Below are positions 14,726 through 22,216 of a stretch of 25,930 nt of DNA, one piece after another; within the stretch, counting starts at the first letter, position 1, and each line of letters begins with the position of its first letter. This DNA is from JAADDV01 sp964582875 (GTDB lineage: Bacteria; Aquificota; Aquificia; Aquificales; Hydrogenothermaceae). The position numbers were made by a program, and so were the translations under genes. A model generated the notes under the pieces. The model was not told the origin of the DNA. It saw nothing but the letters and a program-made list of their open reading frames with translations, and ran no database searches. The stretch spans positions 1-25,930 of the forward strand of contig CAZOTZ010000016.1 of NCBI GenBank assembly GCA_964582875.1, given 5' to 3'.

Positions 14726-15186
14726 GATTCTATCTCTTGGGGGAGGTTCTTTTTGTACTCATATATAAGCAAGATTTTTTTTATTTTCCTGACAAAGTAG
14801 TTGTAGGACATAACACAGGGAATAGCAACAAATAGACCTAAAGCTGTAGCTACAAGAGCCTGGGATATACCTTCCATAACTACCCTTACACCAAACTCAT
14901 TTGAAACCCCAAGGTCATGGAAAGCTTTCATAACCCCAAGGACTGTACCAAAAAGTCCTATAAAAGGAGCATTGTTTCCAAATGTTGCAAGTATCCCTAA
15001 CCTTTTCTCAAGTAAGAGTTTTAAATCTACAGGTTCATACTCAAGCATGTTTTTTTCTAACCTGTAGATAGATATGAACCTTTCTATAATGACAGCTACA
15101 GATATGAAACTCATTATAATGAGGAGTACCAGAACCGGGTCTTCTCCTATAAGGGAAATCTGGAGAAGTTTTTGTGTTATGTTCAT
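14722..15186 (-). CDS. exbB: ExbB/TolQ/MotA-family proton-channel subunit
   Basis: A 154-aa inner-membrane protein with three helices: about 16-36, 78-98 and 107-131. It is much shorter than E. coli ExbB (244 aa) and lacks the long cytoplasmic loop, as do other short ExbB homologues. The core signature is present: GILATFGNNAPFIGLFGTVLGVM (64-86) followed by ISQALVATALGLFVAIP (107-123). The stop of the SCO1 gene is directly followed by its ATG (TAAATG), so translation of the two is likely coupled. It forms the TonB energising complex with the next two genes. Confidence 0.92.
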   Translation of the reverse strand: MNITQKLLQISLIGEDPVLVLLIIMSFISVAVIIERFISIYRLEKNMLEYEPVDLKLLLEKRLGILATFGNNAPFIGLFGTVLGVMKAFHDLGVSNEFGVRVVMEGISQALVATALGLFVAIPCVMSYNYFVRKIKKILLIYEYKKNLPQEIES

Positions 15187-15807
15187 TTATTTACCTTCCT
15201 TCACAAGATACTCAACATCTTTTACTATATCATCTACAGGAAGATACATACTTTTAAACTCTTCAACAATATTTCCGTTCTTATCAATAACTGTTAGTTT
15301 TGCTGAATGGTCTATCATTCTATGTTTCATCACCATCCCGTCATGTTTCATTTCCATTATACCTTTATCTTTAACATACACATCATAATCTTCCCATACT
15401 TTTTTTAGTGCTTCTTTGCTTCCTGTCAAAAATATCCATCTGTTGAAACCTCTACTTTTCTTGTATTTCTTAAGTCTTTCTACAGTATCATCTTTTGGGT
15501 CAACAGTTATAAATACTATCTGGTATTTACCTTTTAACCCTTTTTTATCAAGCTGGGTTTCAACCTGTTTTAAAAAAGCTGTAATTGTAGGACAGACATG
15601 GGGACACTGGGTGTATCCATAAGTGATTAAAACTACTTTTCCTTTTAAACTGGAAAGGGAAAATTTTTTACCTTCGTCTGTTATCAGGTTGTCTATCTGT
15701 GGAGCTTTTTTAGGAAAACCTTTTGTTGAACCGTGTAGCTGGTAAGAATAAGAAAAAGAGAAAATAAGAACCAGTAAAGAAAACACAGGGAGAAATAACC
15801 TTTTCAT
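15187..15807 (-). CDS. SCO1/SenC/PrrC-family copper protein
   Basis: A 206-aa exported or membrane-anchored protein with a signal/anchor helix at 5-21 and a thioredoxin-like domain. The copper ligands are visible: C68 and C72 in TQCPHVCPT, and H167 in IDHSAKL. SCO proteins deliver copper to the CuA site of cytochrome c oxidase or act as thiol reductases for it. Just before the histidine ligand there is an insertion rich in Met and His (151-167: M151, M153, H155, M158, M160, H162, M164). It has a strong ribosome site (AAGGAGG) and is the first gene of the exbB-exbD-tonB operon; the link to TonB-dependent uptake suggests copper or heme import but is inference. No oxidase gene is in the window. 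Confidence 0.92.
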   Translation of the reverse strand: MKRLFLPVFSLLVLIFSFSYSYQLHGSTKGFPKKAPQIDNLITDEGKKFSLSSLKGKVVLITYGYTQCPHVCPTITAFLKQVETQLDKKGLKGKYQIVFITVDPKDDTVERLKKYKKSRGFNRWIFLTGSKEALKKVWEDYDVYVKDKGIMEMKHDGMVMKHRMIDHSAKLTVIDKNGNIVEEFKSMYLPVDDIVKDVEYLVKEGK

Positions 15808-15873
15808 TTTTTACCTCCTTGTTAGTTTTACGTTAAATTCTATACAAAAATAATATATATTTAACTTTAAAAT

Positions 15874-15902
15874 AAAAAGTGTAAAAAAAATTGACACTTT
15901 TT
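15874..15902. repeat. Perfect 9-bp inverted repeat over a TTGACA hexamer
   Basis: The arms AAAAAGTGT and ACACTTTTT are exact reverse complements, separated by 11 nt. It sits in the regulatory region upstream of two divergent genes, so an operator is more likely than a terminator. The right arm shares bases with TTGACA at 15891-15896, so a bound protein would cover a promoter. AT-rich arms make chance occurrence possible. Confidence 0.5.
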
Positions 15903-15962
15903 CAATAATGAGTTAAGTTAATTCAGAATACAGAATATAAAAATTTTTGCATAAAATCAGGT

Positions 15963-15968
15963 GGAGGG
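15963..15968 (+). promoter_or_regulatory. Ribosome binding site fixing the start of lipoprotein 1
   Basis: GGAGGG lies 4 nt before the ATG at 15973. It overlaps the upstream GTG at 15961, ruling that codon out as the natural start and placing the lipoprotein signal at the very N-terminus. Confidence 0.75.
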
Positions 15969-15972
15969 CTTC

Positions 15973-18759
15973 ATGATAACTAAAAAACCTCTGTTAAAAA
16001 TCTTTTTATTTTTCGTTTTTGCCATCTTAGTAAGTTGTGGTGGTGGCGGTGGTGGAAGTTCTTCAAGTGAAAATCCTGTAAATCCTCCCCCAGTTTCTCC
16101 TTCAAGTTTTTCATTGATAAACGGTTTCATTTATGTGGGGAATGATATCAATCAGTACCCTGATGGTCTCACAACCACTGTAGAGCTACTATCTTTAGAC
16201 AGAAACCAGCAAGAGATTGATAGAAAAACTATTTCTACAACAAACGGCAGATTTTCAATGAACGTTTCTTTAAGTCAGAACGGAGGAAGATTAGTTATAA
16301 CAGCATCTTCAGATGGATATACCCCTGGTACAAAAACTATTGATTACAGTTCCCCTGAAGACCTTAATAACCTGAAGATAGGTATTAAAATTGACCCTGT
16401 TAAAAAAACTGTTGTATCTATCCAGAAAATAAACCTCACATCTATAAACGGCAAAACTGTAAAGGTTTATTTCTTTAAAGATGGAAAAAAGGTTATATCA
16501 ACAAATTCTTCATCTGGGCAGGGAAAACTTTTACTCTCTTTAGCAATTCCTGTTAAAAAGATGAGTTCAGACACCCAAAAACTTCTCATCTCCTACAAAG
16601 GTTATAAACCAAGTAACCCTGAAGATTACCAGAACTTTCCAGGCACAGAAACAGATGAAGGTAATGACCTTGTGTCTGTAGGATTTTTTACTTTAGACAT
16701 TAAAGACCCTAAAACAGGAAAGTCTCCTTTTAACAGAATTGAAACACAACTTGCAAGGAATAAAGGTGAATACTACAGACTTCTAACTTATGTTGATTGT
16801 GAACAACTGAAGAAAATAAGGGAAATATTACCATCTTTAGATGAAGACCCTGATAAAGAGGGAGTACAGCTTACATTCTATGCTTTTGACGCTGATAGAG
16901 GCGTATGGGTGAAAGCAGGTGAAGGAACATTTGTTGACAGCTATAACGTTAACTATTCAGAGTTTGGTGAAGACCCAGATACAATAGATACAGCCTGGGA
17001 CTACATTATTTTTAATGGATGTGTAAAAGATAGCAGCTGTTTCCTTACTCCGAACTCTTCTGCATGTGTAGATGTTGACAATGATGGAACAGATGAAGAT
17101 GTATCCTGTATAGCGAACCATGTAATAACAGATGAAGATAAGATATGTGAAGATATTGACCCTGTTTATGTTGTTGTAAGCGTTACAAATCCTTCACTTG
17201 AATGGAAAAATTTAGACTACATCAAACCAAAGACTAAAAAAATCAGATTTTCTATAGTTGCTAAAGATGACGAAGGAAACCCTGTTTCTATACCTGTATT
17301 TGTTGAAGACGCAGGGAACGGTTGTGTAGAGTATGCTCAAGGGTACACGTCTTCAATAACAGGAAAAGCACAGATAGAAACATTAAAGTACTGTAATAAC
17401 ACTTCCGTAAACATAAGCTACATAAATCCGTTTACAAATACTTTTCAGACTTACTCAAATAATCCTGTTGAAGTTCAGGATAACGGCCAGATAGATATAA
17501 CAATATTTAACACTCTCACATGTAAAGTTAAAGGAAGAGTTGTGGATGCAAATACAGGAAAAGCTTTAGCAGATATACCTGTTTCAATATACAACCTTTA
17601 TTACTATCAGGGGTTAATAACAGATAATGATGGAAACTTTGAAACCTTTGTTCCCTGTGATGAGGTTTTAAATGTTTCAGTGTCTTATAACTACTACAAT
17701 CAAAAACAGTTTAACGTTGATAACGTTAAAAACTTCAATGAGGTTTCAGACAGCAATAAAACAGTTATCTTAGAAGACTTTCCTGTAGAAAACTATCCTC
17801 CATATGGAAGCGGAACATTATCCACATACGCTACAAAATGGGGAGAACAGATAACAGCTTATATTAACGTATGGGATACAGAAGGAGATATTCCAATAAA
17901 ATACAAACTTAAGATTGTTAACAGTGATAATGATGAAAAGTACAGTAAATCAGGGGAAATCAATGGAAACTACGCAAGCTTTGAAATTCCAATAGATACG
18001 TCAAATCTTCCTAAGACAGATGCTGATTATTACGTTTACTTACTCCTTGCTGACTCAAAATACACAGGGGATATCACAACCCAAAGTCAGAAAGTAAGAA
18101 CTGTTTATATTGGAAAGCTTCTTGTAAATGTTCAGAACTCACCTCCAACAATAGATAACTTTTATGTATTACCTGAAACTGTAAGTAGACCAGGAAAAAC
18201 AATAACTTTCTACGGTTCTGCTTACGATATAGACGGAAATGATATAAAAAATCCCTACATAGAGTACAGATGCTTTGACATGGACAACAACACAATTGAA
18301 AGTAATGAAGTAGATGGAAAAACTCTTTTAACAGAAGGAACACAGGATTTTGTTATACCTTCAAACCAGAATATAAGAAGATGTATCTTTTTCTGGCATG
18401 TGTCTGATGGTGAAGATGAAACTGTATCTCCTGAGGTAGCTGTTTCAGTACAGAACACCCCACCATCTGTTCTCATATGGCCAGAAGAGGAAGTAGTTTC
18501 TTTTGAAGAAAAAGAGACAAAGATTTACGCAGAAGTATTTGATATAGATGGTGACACTGTTTCTTGCAAATGGTATGTGAATGGTATTCTTGATAATGAC
18601 CAGAACAGTTGTCAGGAGTACAACCTTGACCTATCAAACTTTGACGCCAACCAACAGATAAATGTAAGAATTGAAGCAACTGATGGAATAGACACAACTT
18701 CTAAAGAAACAACTATCTACTACGGTAGAAAAGGAAATATAGAAATAATAATTCAGTAG
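15973..18759 (+). CDS. Large secreted lipoprotein with repeated beta-sandwich-like domains
   Basis: A 928-aa protein I do not recognise as a known family. It has a lipoprotein signal: K4-K5, a hydrophobic run and lipobox L19-V-S-C22, then a Gly/Ser linker and a Pro-rich stretch (23-45). Gly at +2 favours outer-membrane placement. Three regions follow. Residues 46-240 look like two beta-rich repeats (VELLSLDRNQQEIDRK, KTVKVYFFKDGKKV). Residues 241-515 include a Cys-rich part (C350, C356, C365, C379, C392) with an acidic DVDNDGTDEDV stretch. Residues 516-605 resemble a carboxypeptidase regulatory-like domain (VKGRVVDANTGKALADIPV). Two Ig/PKD-like domains begin SPPTIDNF (723) and TPPSVLI (829), each with a D-IDG turn. 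It is followed 12 bp later by lipoprotein 2. Adhesion or S-layer-like surface role is a guess. Confidence 0.8.
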   Translation: MITKKPLLKIFLFFVFAILVSCGGGGGGSSSSENPVNPPPVSPSSFSLINGFIYVGNDINQYPDGLTTTVELLSLDRNQQEIDRKTISTTNGRFSMNVSLSQNGGRLVITASSDGYTPGTKTIDYSSPEDLNNLKIGIKIDPVKKTVVSIQKINLTSINGKTVKVYFFKDGKKVISTNSSSGQGKLLLSLAIPVKKMSSDTQKLLISYKGYKPSNPEDYQNFPGTETDEGNDLVSVGFFTLDIKDPKTGKSPFNRIETQLARNKGEYYRLLTYVDCEQLKKIREILPSLDEDPDKEGVQLTFYAFDADRGVWVKAGEGTFVDSYNVNYSEFGEDPDTIDTAWDYIIFNGCVKDSSCFLTPNSSACVDVDNDGTDEDVSCIANHVITDEDKICEDIDPVYVVVSVTNPSLEWKNLDYIKPKTKKIRFSIVAKDDEGNPVSIPVFVEDAGNGCVEYAQGYTSSITGKAQIETLKYCNNTSVNISYINPFTNTFQTYSNNPVEVQDNGQIDITIFNTLTCKVKGRVVDANTGKALADIPVSIYNLYYYQGLITDNDGNFETFVPCDEVLNVSVSYNYYNQKQFNVDNVKNFNEVSDSNKTVILEDFPVENYPPYGSGTLSTYATKWGEQITAYINVWDTEGDIPIKYKLKIVNSDNDEKYSKSGEINGNYASFEIPIDTSNLPKTDADYYVYLLLADSKYTGDITTQSQKVRTVYIGKLLVNVQNSPPTIDNFYVLPETVSRPGKTITFYGSAYDIDGNDIKNPYIEYRCFDMDNNTIESNEVDGKTLLTEGTQDFVIPSNQNIRRCIFFWHVSDGEDETVSPEVAVSVQNTPPSVLIWPEEEVVSFEEKETKIYAEVFDIDGDTVSCKWYVNGILDNDQNSCQEYNLDLSNFDANQQINVRIEATDGIDTTSKETTIYYGRKGNIEIIIQ

Positions 18760-18771
18760 GAGGGTTTTTTT

Positions 18772-20208
18772 ATGATGAGAAGAAAAAGTTTAAGAAAACT
18801 ACTTGCATCAGCAATGCTTGCTGGAGTTCCAGCTATCTTAGCATCCTGTGGAACAGGGGGAGAAGCATCTTTAAACGGAGATAGAAGTGTAGGTACTGCT
18901 TCTTTAAATGTTGCTGTTAAATTTCCAGATAGTGATGGGGTTACTCCACAGTTTATATCCCAGAGAGCCCAGTGTATAGAAGTTGATTATATGAGAGGAG
19001 ACCCTTATAAACATGTTATTCTAACTCCATCCTCTCCAACTGGTCAGATACAAAACATTATCCCGGGAATGTCTCACATTCGTGTTGTAGCAACGGATAC
19101 AGCTGACAGTGACCACTGTACCGGTCAGAAATTAGATGAAATCAATATAGCTGCAAATATTAAAGAAGGGGCTAACCAGCTGACAGCTACACTTATAGGA
19201 AATGCTAAATGGAAATTTGTTGATGAAAATGACCAACCTGCTCCTATTGTTCTAAACAAAACTTATCCATCTTCACAGGAAGAAATAGATTCTTTTAATC
19301 TGTTCCCTGGAATGCCAGATATGATAGGACCTTCTTCTGTAGATTTAACTAAACCTTTTTATAAATCAGATTACACAGTAGTTTTCAAAGGGAAAAACCT
19401 TTATGTTCATGAAGATAATAATTCAAAATGTACAGAACCTGAAACATGTATAACAGACGGTTGGTATTTATTACAGTTTATTGGACCATCTACAACAAAT
19501 AACGCGTTTGAAACAAACGATGTAAATTTAATGCCAGACAATGACAGTGGACAGATTGAAAGGTTCTTTACAATAATTGGAATGAGACCTGGAGATGATG
19601 AATATGAGGGATATTACGGATATTATGGTCCTGGATACTACAGCTCTAACTTTACTATTGAACAGCCAGATAACACAAACGTTATAGATGACTGGGAAAG
19701 CAGATTCAGTTATACAACTGTTGTATCTGCTAATAGAATGGAAGGTGTACTTGCTGAAGTTGCTATATACTCAAGTAATGATAATATCCTATGTTCCTTT
19801 GATAACGAAGGGAATAACACATTCCCATGTCCTCCAAACTTAGAAGACCATATAAATGGAGATATAGGTCCTGCTTCTATAAAAACAGTTTCTCTCGGCA
19901 GTGGAATATCTACACAATCTATAGATAATGACAACTGTTATAGAAACTCAACAATTACAGAAGAAGAAATGGTAGATTATATTCATTCTCCGTTTGTATA
20001 CTGTGAGCCAACTACATACCGCTGTGATTACAACCTTGATGGTGTTATAAATGACAACGATGATATGAACGGTGATAACGACGTTAACCAGCTTGATAAC
20101 TATTACATAATCAAAAGAAATGTTTCAACTGGTGATATCTGTTTACATCCATTCAGAGCAAAAGCTGAAGAGATACCACTAACTGAATTAAACGTAACAC
20201 TACAATAA
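18772..20208 (+). CDS. Lipoprotein with two abutting EF-hand/dockerin-type loops
   Basis: A 478-aa protein I do not recognise as a known family. The N-terminus is a basic signal (MMRRKSLRK) and hydrophobic run ending in lipobox L23-A-S-C26, Gly at +2. Residues 40-150 are beta-like with TASLNVAVKFPDSDG and a TATLIGNAKW end. A Tyr/Gly-rich patch (about 281-292) follows. At 419-430 and 431-442 there are two 12-residue calcium-loop patterns (D-x-N-x-D-G-x-I and D-x-N-G-D-x-D-V) with no linker between them, as in dockerin repeats and EF-hand loops. Scattered cysteines could form disulfides. It begins 12 bp after lipoprotein 1 behind an AGGAGGG ribosome site, then ends at a strong hairpin. Both proteins may act together on the surface; this rests only on position and shared lipobox. 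Confidence 0.8.
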   Translation: MMRRKSLRKLLASAMLAGVPAILASCGTGGEASLNGDRSVGTASLNVAVKFPDSDGVTPQFISQRAQCIEVDYMRGDPYKHVILTPSSPTGQIQNIIPGMSHIRVVATDTADSDHCTGQKLDEINIAANIKEGANQLTATLIGNAKWKFVDENDQPAPIVLNKTYPSSQEEIDSFNLFPGMPDMIGPSSVDLTKPFYKSDYTVVFKGKNLYVHEDNNSKCTEPETCITDGWYLLQFIGPSTTNNAFETNDVNLMPDNDSGQIERFFTIIGMRPGDDEYEGYYGYYGPGYYSSNFTIEQPDNTNVIDDWESRFSYTTVVSANRMEGVLAEVAIYSSNDNILCSFDNEGNNTFPCPPNLEDHINGDIGPASIKTVSLGSGISTQSIDNDNCYRNSTITEEEMVDYIHSPFVYCEPTTYRCDYNLDGVINDNDDMNGDNDVNQLDNYYIIKRNVSTGDICLHPFRAKAEEIPLTELNVTLQ

Positions 20209-20211
20209 AAA

Positions 20212-20233
20212 AAGCTCCCCTTCAGGGGAGCTT
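20212..20233. terminator. Bidirectional hairpin terminator between lipoprotein 2 and maeB
   Basis: A perfect 9-bp stem (AAGCTCCCC with GGGGAGCTT) closes a TTCA loop between two convergent genes. On the minus strand the stem is followed directly by a T-run (GCTTTTTTTATTG), the textbook intrinsic terminator for the malic enzyme gene. On the plus strand the following tract is weaker (CTTCTATAC), but the hairpin also lies just past the lipoprotein stop, so it probably serves both. Confidence 0.88.
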
Positions 20234-21472
20234 CTATACACATCTATAGCTAACATTTTCCATCTGTTTTAATCTTTCCTTTAATGTCTCTTCATACTTT
20301 TTAGGTGAAAAACCTTTTATCCTTGCAGAGCCAGACCTTACAGATGCTTCAGCAACAGCTTTTGAAACATACAAAAACAAGTCTCTATCAAAAGGAGAAG
20401 GAATAAGGGAACCTTTCTTTTTTCCTAAATCAGAGATAGCTTTTACAGCAGAAATTACCATTTCGTCGTTTATATCTCTTGCTCTTGTATCAAGGGCTCC
20501 CCTAAAAATATATGGAAAAGCAATAACATTATTTATCTGGTTTGGATAATCACTTCTACCTGTTGCTATAACAACATCTTTCCTTATTCTAAAAGCTTCC
20601 TCTGGATTTATTTCTGGTACAGGATTAGCAAGAGCAAAAACGATGGGATTTTTGTTCATTGATTTAATCATTTCCTCAGAGAGTATATTTCCTTTAGACA
20701 GACCTAAGAAAACATCAGCTCCTTTTAGAACATCTTTTAACTGGGTTTTTTCTGTTTCTACTGCAAACTCTTTTTTATAAACACTTAAATCCTTTCTGTT
20801 TACAGATATAACACCTTTACTATCACACATGTATATATACCTGACCCCTAATTTTTTAAAAAGTCTCCCACAGGCTATAGCAGCAGCCCCAGCTCCATTT
20901 ATAACAACCTTAACTTCACTGATTTTTTTCCCTGTTAAATCAAGGGCATTTAAAAGAGCTGCTGCAGAAACGACAGCTGTTCCATGCTGGTCATCATGCA
21001 TAACAGGAATATCAACTTCCTTTTTCAATCTACTCTCTATTTCAAAACATTCTGGAGCTTTTATATCCTCAAGATTAATCCCACCAAAAGTTGGAGAAAT
21101 AGCCTTTACAATCTCGCAGAATTTATCAGGGTCTTTTTCTGACACTTCTATATCAAAAACATCTATATCAGCAAAAATCTTAAAAAGAACCCCTTTCCCT
21201 TCCATAACTGGTTTACTGGCAACAGCCCCTATATCTCCAAGTCCTAAAACAGCAGTTCCATTTGATATAACAGCAACAAGATTTGATTTGTTTGTATATT
21301 CGTAAGCTTTTAGAGGATTTTCCTTAATCTCAAGACACGGAAAAGCCACTCCCGGTGTGTATGCAAGGGAAAGCTCCTCTCTGGTTTTTGACGGTTTTGA
21401 AGGGATAACTTCTATCTTTCCTGGCTTGCACTCTTTATGGTATTTTAAAGCTTCTTCTTTTGTTATCTTCAT
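20234..21472 (-). CDS. NAD(P)-dependent malic enzyme (oxaloacetate-decarboxylating)
   Basis: This enzyme oxidatively decarboxylates malate to pyruvate and CO2. Starting at the ATG 21472 the protein is 412 aa. This start is chosen because GGAGGAG sits 3 nt before it and it opens at the usual MKITKEEALKYHKE; the frame stays open further upstream but that part reads like non-coding sequence. Seen are the YTPGVAFPCLEI block, NGTAVLGLGDIGA with malate-site residues, the metal-binding MHDDQHGTAVV (Asp-Asp pair), and the Rossmann stretch VVINGAGAAAIACGRL. The C-terminal phosphotransacetylase-like domain of E. coli MaeB is missing, so this is the short stand-alone form. Cofactor preference cannot be judged with confidence. 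It ends in the shared terminator and is transcribed away from the TPR-purC pair. Confidence 0.95.
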   Translation of the reverse strand: MKITKEEALKYHKECKPGKIEVIPSKPSKTREELSLAYTPGVAFPCLEIKENPLKAYEYTNKSNLVAVISNGTAVLGLGDIGAVASKPVMEGKGVLFKIFADIDVFDIEVSEKDPDKFCEIVKAISPTFGGINLEDIKAPECFEIESRLKKEVDIPVMHDDQHGTAVVSAAALLNALDLTGKKISEVKVVINGAGAAAIACGRLFKKLGVRYIYMCDSKGVISVNRKDLSVYKKEFAVETEKTQLKDVLKGADVFLGLSKGNILSEEMIKSMNKNPIVFALANPVPEINPEEAFRIRKDVVIATGRSDYPNQINNVIAFPYIFRGALDTRARDINDEMVISAVKAISDLGKKKGSLIPSPFDRDLFLYVSKAVAEASVRSGSARIKGFSPKKYEETLKERLKQMENVSYRCV

Positions 21473-21475
21473 AAA

Positions 21476-21482
21476 CTCCTCC
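21476..21482 (-). promoter_or_regulatory. Ribosome binding site fixing the malic enzyme start
   Basis: GGAGGAG on the minus strand (complement of 21476-21482) lies 3 nt before the ATG at 21472. This supports the 412-aa protein over a longer N-terminus that would run through the divergent promoter and into the TPR-like gene. Confidence 0.7.
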
Positions 21483-21492
21483 GTAATCCTGA

Positions 21493-21522
21493 TTGTGGAT
21501 TTAACAACTTTCTTAGTATAAT
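21493..21522 (+). promoter_or_regulatory. Promoter of the TPR-like protein-purC pair
   Basis: TTGTGG (21493-21498) and a perfect TATAAT (21517-21522) are 18 nt apart on the plus strand. The predicted transcript would start about 21529, giving a leader of some 30 nt that carries the CAGGAG ribosome site. The -10 lies inside a palindrome (21515-21525) that also gives TATACT on the other strand, a possible -10 for the malic enzyme gene. Confidence 0.6.
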
Positions 21523-21560
21523 ACTTCATTAAAAAATAACAGATTTTCAGGAGTAAAGAG

Positions 21561-22205
21561 TTGGATAAAAAGAAAAAAGAGCTTCCATTTGAAGAAGATG
21601 TAGATTTAGAGTTTGAATACAAAGTTTTTATGATTTTAGACAAATTAAAGAAATACAAGCTATTTATAATCGGAGGTTTTATAGCTTTAATCATTGGTAT
21701 TGTTGCTGTTTTTGTTGTAAAAGAAGAAAAACAGAAAGTCTTAAATGAAGCTTCAAAACTTGCCTACCAGATAAAGCTTGCTTACGAGTCTGATAATGAA
21801 CAAAAAGCAAACTCCCTTATAAACTCTTTTAAAAGTAAATACTCAGACACACCTTTTATGAAACTTGTATTATCCTATGAACTTAAGCTAAAGGAAAAAA
21901 AAGATTTACCTTCTGCAGGGGAAATAGCAAAAAAAATAAAAAATTTACTTGAAACAAAGCAGTTAAAATCAGGTTATACTGAGTACCAGGGCTATGTTTT
22001 CCACGAAGAAAATAAAGATGATAACGCTTTAAAATTCTTAGGTTCTATTGAAAGAAAAGATTACAATTTCATATCAGCCCAGCTTTTAACAGCTTTTATA
22101 CTCAAAAAACAAGGTTCAATAGAAGAAGCTAAATCAATATTTACACAGATAAGTCAGGAGAGCGGTTTTAAATATTTCAGTGCAATAGCCAGAGAAAACC
22201 TTTAA
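21561..22205 (+). CDS. Membrane-anchored TPR-like protein (YfgM-like)
   Basis: A 214-aa protein. An acidic/basic cytoplasmic start (residues 1-33) precedes one membrane helix at 34-53 (LFIIGGFIALIIGIVAVFVV), then a helical periplasmic region rich in Lys and Glu (54-214), with helix-turn-helix pattern such as YLSYELKL and the late FILKKQGSIEEAKSIFTQIS that fits a TPR repeat. The layout matches YfgM-type anchored TPR proteins, which work with SecYEG and chaperones in E. coli; that role is only an analogy. The start is TTG with CAGGAG 7 nt upstream; the next ATG would remove the first 23 residues. purC follows after 11 bp, so the two are co-transcribed from the promoter at 21493. Confidence 0.7.
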   Translation: MDKKKKELPFEEDVDLEFEYKVFMILDKLKKYKLFIIGGFIALIIGIVAVFVVKEEKQKVLNEASKLAYQIKLAYESDNEQKANSLINSFKSKYSDTPFMKLVLSYELKLKEKKDLPSAGEIAKKIKNLLETKQLKSGYTEYQGYVFHEENKDDNALKFLGSIERKDYNFISAQLLTAFILKKQGSIEEAKSIFTQISQESGFKYFSAIARENL

Positions 22206-22216
22206 CGGAGGAACTC

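Larger units (their letters stand above)
15808..15972. promoter_or_regulatory. Divergent regulatory region (SCO1 operon and lipoprotein operon)
   Basis: This 165-bp AT-rich gap is the longest gene-free stretch in the window and must hold promoters in both directions. A perfect 9-bp inverted repeat (AAAAAGTGT, 15874-15882, with ACACTTTTT, 15894-15902; 11-nt spacer) is its most striking element. Within it TTGACA (15891-15896) is a perfect -35, with only a weak TAAGTT at 17 nt. TATAAA (15936-15941) is a second -10 candidate for the plus strand. For the minus strand only AT-rich sequence was seen. Confidence 0.45.

Noticed and set aside
15874..15902. Inverted repeat as a transcription terminator
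   Set aside because: It lies upstream of both divergent genes, not after any, and its stem is AT-rich; operator is more plausible.
15961..15972. GTG start for lipoprotein 1 four codons upstream
   Set aside because: The GTG overlaps the ribosome site, and starting there would put extra residues before the lipoprotein signal.
18074..18697. Minus-strand reading frames within lipoprotein 1
   Set aside because: Lipoprotein 1 is a continuous, codon-regular gene on the other strand; these frames are shadows without ribosome sites.
20829..21305. A 158-aa plus-strand reading frame opposite the malic enzyme
   Set aside because: It is the complement of a strongly conserved gene, has no ribosome site that stands out, and its translation resembles no protein.
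21473..21694. Longer N-terminus for the malic enzyme
   Set aside because: The upstream part reads as Ser/Leu-rich non-protein sequence, runs through the divergent promoter and into the antiparallel TPR gene; GGAGGAG just before the ATG at 21472 explains the shorter protein.
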